From assembly GCA_023150565.1 (NCBI GenBank), contig JAKLKR010000022.1:1-39271 (forward strand): a DNA stretch of 39,271 bases. Reading direction: 5' to 3'. This document shows, piece after piece, positions 35,234-39,271 of the stretch. Under the pieces are notes generated by a model that did no database searches, was not told where the DNA came from, and saw only the letters and a program-made list of their open reading frames with translations. This DNA comes from Planctomycetota bacterium. Its GTDB lineage: Bacteria > Planctomycetota > UBA11346. The position numbers were made by a program, and so were the translations under genes. Each line of letters opens with the position of its first letter. Position 1 is the first letter of the stretch.

Positions 35234-36520
35234 ATGGCCACCAGCGACAAGACCCTCCCCCTCGATGCCGCGCAGCTGCGCCAGCTCGCCGAGCGGTTCC
35301 CCACCCCGTTCTACCTCTACGACGAGGCGGCGATGCGCGCCAACGCGCGGCGCATCATGGCCGCCTTCCGCCCCCTGTTCCCCGACTTCCACGAGCACTA
35401 CGCGGTCAAGGCGCTGCCCAACCCGTTCATCCTCAAGATCCTCGCCGACGAGGGCCTGGGCGCCGACTGCGCCAGCATCCCCGAGCTGATCCTGGCCGAC
35501 AAGGCCGGCATGCGCGGCGAGGAGGTGATGCTGACCTCGAACGAGACCCCGGCGCGGGAGTTCATCGCCGCCAAGCGCCAGGGCGCGGTGATCAACCTCG
35601 ACGACATCACCCACATCGACTTCCTCGAGACCGCCGCCGGCCTGCCCGAACTGGTGTCGTGCCGCTACAACCCCGGCCCGCTCAAGGACGGCAACCACAT
35701 CATCGGCAAGCCCGAGGAGGCCAAGTACGGCTTCACCCGCGAGCAGATCCTCGCCGGCTTCGTGCGCCTGCAGGCCAAGGGCGTGCGCCGCTTCGGCCTG
35801 CACACCATGGTGGCGTCCAACGAGCTGAACGTCGACTACCACGTCGAGACCGCACGCATCCTCTTCGAACTGGCGGTCGAGATCAAAGCCAGGACCGGCA
35901 TCCGCATGGAGTTCGTCAACCTCGGCGGCGGTGCCGGCATCCCCTACCGTCCCGGGCAGCAGCCGATCGACTACCAGGTGCTGGCGCGCGGCATCCGCGC
36001 CGCCTACGACGCCATCATCGTCCCCGCCGGCCTCGACCCCCTCGGCCTGCACCTGGAATGGGGCCGCATCATCACCGGCCCCTATGGCTGGCTGATCACC
36101 AAGGCGGTGCACACCAAGAGCATCTACCGCGAGTACGTCGGCGTCGACGCCTCGATGGCCGACCTCATGCGCCCGGGGATGTACGGCGCCTACCACCACA
36201 TCACCGTGGTGGGCAAGGAGGGCGCCCCGGCGACCGAGACCTACGACGTGGTCGGCAGCCTGTGCGAGAACAACGACAAGTTCGCGGTGGCCCGCCAGCT
36301 GCCGAAGGTGGCGGTCGGCGACCTGATCGCCATCCACGACGCCGGTGCCCACGGCCGCGCCATGGGCTTCAACTACAACGGCAAGCTGCGCTGCGGCGAG
36401 CTGCTGCTGCGCCCGGACGGCTCGACCGTGCCCATCCGCCGCAGCGAGACCATCGACGACTACTTCACCACCCTCGACTTCGCCGCCCTCGAGCGCTTCG
36501 ACGCCAAGGCTGGCCAGTAA
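35234..36520 (+). CDS. lysA: Diaminopimelate decarboxylase
   Basis: This 428-residue fold-type III PLP enzyme decarboxylates meso-diaminopimelate to L-lysine. It shows FPTPFYLYDEAAMRANARR near the start, EHYAVKALPNP with the PLP lysine Lys59, GADCASIPELILA, FVNLGGGAGIPYRPG, LEWGRIITGPYGWLI and the cysteine-containing VVGSLCENNDKF. The last block replaces the usual G-P-x-C-E-S-x-D, and the glycine loop GGGAG replaces GGGLG, so this is a divergent subfamily. A related decarboxylase for another substrate cannot be fully excluded, but the neighbour dapL argues strongly for LysA. ATG 35234 is the first with homology after it. Confidence 0.92.
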   Translation: MATSDKTLPLDAAQLRQLAERFPTPFYLYDEAAMRANARRIMAAFRPLFPDFHEHYAVKALPNPFILKILADEGLGADCASIPELILADKAGMRGEEVMLTSNETPAREFIAAKRQGAVINLDDITHIDFLETAAGLPELVSCRYNPGPLKDGNHIIGKPEEAKYGFTREQILAGFVRLQAKGVRRFGLHTMVASNELNVDYHVETARILFELAVEIKARTGIRMEFVNLGGGAGIPYRPGQQPIDYQVLARGIRAAYDAIIVPAGLDPLGLHLEWGRIITGPYGWLITKAVHTKSIYREYVGVDASMADLMRPGMYGAYHHITVVGKEGAPATETYDVVGSLCENNDKFAVARQLPKVAVGDLIAIHDAGAHGRAMGFNYNGKLRCGELLLRPDGSTVPIRRSETIDDYFTTLDFAALERFDAKAGQ

Positions 36521-36529
36521 GGACACGCC

Positions 36530-37741
36530 ATGATCAAGCGCAACACCGGCCTCGCCAACCTCAAGGCCGGCTACCTGTTCCCGGAGATCGCCCGCCGCCG
36601 CCGCGAGTTCGCCGCCGCCAACCCCGGCGCCAAGATCATCAGCCTCGGCATCGGCAACACCACCGAGCCGCTGACCGCCCACGTCGATGCCGGCCTGGTC
36701 GAGGGCGCGCGCCGCCTGGGCACCGAGAAGGGCTATTCCGGCTACGGCGACGAGCAGGGCCTGACCGCGCTGCGCGAGCGCATCGCCGCGGTGTTCTATG
36801 CCAAGGCCGCGATCGCCGACGACGAGGTCTTCGTCTCGGACGGCGCCAAGTGCGACATCGGCCGCCTGCAGCTGCTCTTCGGCCGCGAGGCCAAGGTGGC
36901 GGTGCAGGACCCCTCCTACCCGGTCTACGTCGACGGCTCGGTGCTGGTGGGCGCCGCCGGCGCCTGGCAGGGCAGCGGCTACGCGGGCATCCAGTACCTG
37001 CCCTGCAACGCCGCCAACGGCTACTTCCCCGACCTGGCGCAGCTGCCGGCCGACGGGCTGATCTACTTCTGCTCGCCCAACAACCCCACCGGCGCGGTGG
37101 CCACCCGGGCCCAGCTCACCGCCCTGGTCGCGGCCGCCCGCAAGGTCGGCTCGGTGGTGATCTTCGACGCCGCCTACGCCGAATTCATCAAGGACCCCTC
37201 GCTGCCCAAGTCGATCTTCGAGATCCCGGGCGCGCGCGAGTGCGCCATCGAGGTCAACTCGTTCTCCAAGCCGATCGGCTTCACCGGTGTGCGCCTGGGC
37301 TGGACGGTGGTGCCCAAGGAGCTGAAGTACGCCTCGGGCGAGACCGTGTGGGCGGACTGGAACCGCATCTGCACCACGGTGTTCAACGGCGCCTCCAACG
37401 TCGCCCAGTACGGCGGCCTGGCCGCGCTCGAACCGGCCGGCATCGCCGAGATGCGCGCCACCATCGACTTCTACCTCGGCAACGCCGCCCTCATCCGCAC
37501 CGCACTGAAGACCCTGGGGGTCTCCTGCATCGGCGGCGACAACGCCCCCTACCTGTGGGCGCACTTCCCCGGCCGCGCCAGCTGGGACGTGTTCGCCGAG
37601 ATCCTGCAGAAGTGCCACGTGGTCACCACCCCGGGCTCGGGCTTCGGCCCGGCCGGCGAGGGCTTCATCCGCTTCTCGTCCTTCGGCCACCGCGCCGATG
37701 TGGAAGAGGCCTGCAAGCGCCTGGTCGAACGCCTGCGCTGA
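36530..37741 (+). CDS. dapL: LL-diaminopimelate aminotransferase
   Basis: This 403-residue class I aminotransferase makes LL-diaminopimelate directly from tetrahydrodipicolinate, bypassing the acylated intermediates of the Dap pathway. Motifs include NLKAGYLFPEIARRR at the N-terminus, SLGIGNTTEPL, GYSGYGDEQGLTALRERIA, FVSDGAKCDIGR, IYFCSPNNPTGAV, FDAAYAEFI and the PLP lysine Lys247 in NSFSKPIGFTGVRLGW. The length is typical for DapL (about 400-410). It starts 9 bp after lysA, with AAGGA overlapping the lysA stop, so the two form an operon. This route is known from plants, Chlamydiae and other PVC bacteria. Confidence 0.96.
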   Translation: MIKRNTGLANLKAGYLFPEIARRRREFAAANPGAKIISLGIGNTTEPLTAHVDAGLVEGARRLGTEKGYSGYGDEQGLTALRERIAAVFYAKAAIADDEVFVSDGAKCDIGRLQLLFGREAKVAVQDPSYPVYVDGSVLVGAAGAWQGSGYAGIQYLPCNAANGYFPDLAQLPADGLIYFCSPNNPTGAVATRAQLTALVAAARKVGSVVIFDAAYAEFIKDPSLPKSIFEIPGARECAIEVNSFSKPIGFTGVRLGWTVVPKELKYASGETVWADWNRICTTVFNGASNVAQYGGLAALEPAGIAEMRATIDFYLGNAALIRTALKTLGVSCIGGDNAPYLWAHFPGRASWDVFAEILQKCHVVTTPGSGFGPAGEGFIRFSSFGHRADVEEACKRLVERLR

Positions 37742-37797
37742 TCTGCTGCCCGTCGATTCCCCCCTGCCGGGCGGATTTCGATGGGCCGTGGAGCAAG

Positions 37798-37830
37798 GAT
37801 CCCGGCGCCCCCTGGTAACAGGGCGGGATC
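37798..37830 (+). terminator. Hairpin downstream of dapL
   Basis: An outer stem GATCCCG/CGGGATC encloses an inner stem CCCTG-GTAA-CAGGG (37810-37823), with a few unpaired bases on the left side. It lies 57 bp after the dapL stop. No T-run follows, so it may end or only stabilise the lysA-dapL mRNA. Confidence 0.5.
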
Positions 37831-37989
37831 TCCCCCGTCGACGCCGCGGCGGTGCCGCCAAGGTCCCGGATCACCGTGCACGGGCCTCCGTCGATGTGGG
37901 CGTCGATGCTCCGAAGGCGGCCGTCCGTCATCCCCCCGCCTTGGCCTTACCTGATGGGATGCGCCTCCATCACCCAGCAGCCTGCGTGA

Positions 37990-38799
37990 TCACACCCCCG
38001 CCTGGCGCCGCCAGCCCTGCGGGGCGCTGCCGGTGCGGCGGGCGAACCAGCGCGCGAAGTGGCTGGCGTCGCCGAAGCCCAGGCGGGCCGCCACCGCCTT
38101 GACCGGCTCGCCCTGGTCCTCGAGCGCGTGGCAGGCGTCGGCCAGCAGCCGCGCCTCCATCCACTGCCGCACGCTGGCGCCGCAGTGGCGGCGGAACAGG
38201 CGGTCGAGCTGAGCCCGCGCCAGCCCGGTGGCCTCACGCAGCCCGCTCCAGGGCAGCGCCGCCGGGCCCGGCCGCGCGCGCAGCAGGCGCTGGGCGGCGG
38301 CGATGCGCGCCTCCAGCGGCGGACGGCCGGGATCCACCCCCAGGCGCACCAGGGCGCAGGCCGCCCAGCCCAGCACCGCCCCCTGCAGCGCCGCCCATTG
38401 CTGCGGGGCGAGAACGAGGTCGCGCCAGCGCCCGTCGTCGCCCACCGGCGGGGCGGCCTGCGCCAGGGCGTCGGCGGCGGCGGCGAGGTCGCCGGTCCCG
38501 CCGCGCAGCAGCAGCGGCGGCAGGCCGATCCCCGGCGCCTGGCCGGCGCCATCACGCACCGCGCAGCGCAGCGAGCGGATGCGGGCGTCGGGGGTGAAGC
38601 GGTGCCGGCGCGCCAGCCCGGGCGGGATCAGCACCCAGTCGCCGGGCTGGGCGCACAACCGGCCGGCGCCGTGGCGCAGCTCCACCGCACCCACCCGGAT
38701 CTGCCAGCCGGTGAGCACGCTGTCCCAGGTGGTCAGATCCCGGTGACGGGCCGCCACCGCCCGGTCATAGCAGCCGGTCAGCTCGAAATGCCAGCGCAT
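37990..38799 (-). CDS. AraC-family transcriptional regulator
   Basis: This roughly 269-residue regulator has an N-terminal cupin-like domain (WQIRVGAVELRHGAG, CAQPGDWVLIPPG) and a C-terminal AraC domain (LREATGLARAQLDRLFRRHC, then VKAVAARLGFGDASHFARWF and GSAPQGWRR). The start is uncertain: ATG 38797-38799 is chosen because codons upstream to the next ATG (38899-38901) use A or T at third positions far more than the rest of the gene, and that longer form would leave only 6 bp to the divergent gene. GTG 38818-38820 is another option. It may control the divergent FAD-dependent oxidoreductase. Confidence 0.85.
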   Translation of the reverse strand: MRWHFELTGCYDRAVAARHRDLTTWDSVLTGWQIRVGAVELRHGAGRLCAQPGDWVLIPPGLARRHRFTPDARIRSLRCAVRDGAGQAPGIGLPPLLLRGGTGDLAAAADALAQAAPPVGDDGRWRDLVLAPQQWAALQGAVLGWAACALVRLGVDPGRPPLEARIAAAQRLLRARPGPAALPWSGLREATGLARAQLDRLFRRHCGASVRQWMEARLLADACHALEDQGEPVKAVAARLGFGDASHFARWFARRTGSAPQGWRRQAGV

Positions 38800-38907
38800 C
38801 CAGCCCTGATAATCGACCACGGCGCGAGCATGCAGCGGGTCCGGGGATGAGCAATCCGTACCGGTGGAAAGGCTGTCGGCGACGGCCCGGGCGGCGAGCA
38901 TCCCGGC

Positions 38908-39271
38908 ATGAGCATCCACCAGCTGCCGATCGTCGACGCCTGCGACCTCCTCATCCTCGGCGGCAGCGCGCATGCCGTCGCCACCGCCCTGGCGGCGCGC
39001 GCCGCCGGCCTGCGCGTGCTGCTGGCGGCGCCGCGGCCCTACCTGGGCGAGGACATCTGCGGCGCCCTGCGCTTCGCCGGCGTGCCCGCCGGCGGCCTGG
39101 CCGCGGCGCTGTTCAGCGAGCGCGGCCGCGCCCCCACCCCGCTGCACGCCAAGCGCACCCTCGAGCAGGCCCTGGTCCAGGCCGGGGTGCCGGTGCTGCT
39201 CACCGTGCAGGCGGCCGGGCTGGCGCGCGACGCCCAGGGCTTGGTGGCGGGCGCGGTGCTGGCCGATCGCA
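38908..39271 (+). CDS. FAD-dependent oxidoreductase, N-terminal part (cut by window edge)
   Basis: The frame is open from ATG 38908 to the end of the window (121 codons). It starts with an FAD-binding Rossmann fold: CDLLILGGSAHAVATALAAR, then GLRVLLAAPRPYLGEDICG, followed by a region LHAKRTLEQALVQAGVPVLL typical of two-dinucleotide-domain flavoproteins with a second FAD-contact strand. GGSAHA replaces the usual GxGxxG loop. Proteins of this type with AraC neighbours in PVC genomes are often annotated as FAD-dependent oxidoreductases of unknown substrate. The C-terminal part is outside the window. Confidence 0.8.
   Translation, partial: MSIHQLPIVDACDLLILGGSAHAVATALAARAAGLRVLLAAPRPYLGEDICGALRFAGVPAGGLAAALFSERGRAPTPLHAKRTLEQALVQAGVPVLLTVQAAGLARDAQGLVAGAVLADR

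Noticed and set aside
31564..37818. A 2084-codon open frame on the plus strand
   Set aside because: It is antisense to the flavoprotein and sulfatase and out of frame with lysA and dapL. Composition is Arg/Gly/Ala/His-rich, as expected from very high GC depleting stop codons.

Overview
The window is a very GC-rich (about 70% or more by eye), densely coded bacterial chromosome segment. The gene set points to the PVC superphylum (Planctomycetota, Lentisphaerota or Verrucomicrobiota): a prepilin-like protein with the H-X9-DG signature, a Tat-exported sulfatase, long ECF sigma factors with a transmembrane C-terminal half, the LL-diaminopimelate aminotransferase route to lysine, MoxR/DUF58 pairs, and many glycoside hydrolases each beside its own AraC, LacI or IclR regulator. 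Shine-Dalgarno motifs are absent from many genes. I cannot name the species. No rRNA, tRNA, CRISPR array, transposase or origin was seen.

Layout. 1-3922: the 3' end of one moxR, then on the minus strand a complete moxR and a DUF58 gene (split by a 160-bp MITE-like element) and manC (mannose-1-phosphate guanylyltransferase). 4142-12512: araB, a secreted SGNH esterase, a secreted GH5-like glycosidase with an internal carbohydrate-binding module, and a GH29 alpha-L-fucosidase divergent from a LacI-type regulator with a palindromic operator between them. 12665-23167: AraC/GH106-like pair, AraC/prepilin/GH39-like cluster (prepilin and glycosidase overlap by 4 bp), IclR/GH13 pair. 23174-26501: an AraC regulator divergent from araD and araA, which with the distant araB complete the L-arabinose to D-xylulose-5-phosphate route. 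26557-33033: a frameshifted GT1-like glycosyltransferase, two tandem membrane-anchored ECF sigma factors, a decayed 3' fragment of a flavoprotein gene, and the intact VAO/4-cresol-dehydrogenase-like flavoprotein. 33199-34998: Tat-exported sulfatase. 35234-37741: lysA-dapL operon. 37990-39271: an AraC regulator divergent from a truncated FAD-dependent oxidoreductase.

How the genes work together. Most of the window is a polysaccharide-foraging region: secreted or cytoplasmic hydrolases release fucose, rhamnose, arabinose, glucose or xylose-type sugars, the arabinose genes feed one of these into central metabolism, and each hydrolase appears to be switched by an adjacent regulator.

The most striking signal is in 26.5-33.1 kb. 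A shared bipartite motif, YGTAAC-N13/14-GGCACCA, lies directly upstream of four genes: both sigma-factor genes, the flavoprotein gene and the glycosyltransferase gene. Its position and architecture fit an ECF-type promoter, so these genes may form a small self-controlled regulon driven by a membrane-bound sigma factor with an external sensor-like domain. This is an inference from sequence only.

Several intergenic repeat families (perfect 31-bp inverted repeat, polypurine inverted repeats, GCG-rich inverted repeats, MITE-like element) sit at gene ends.
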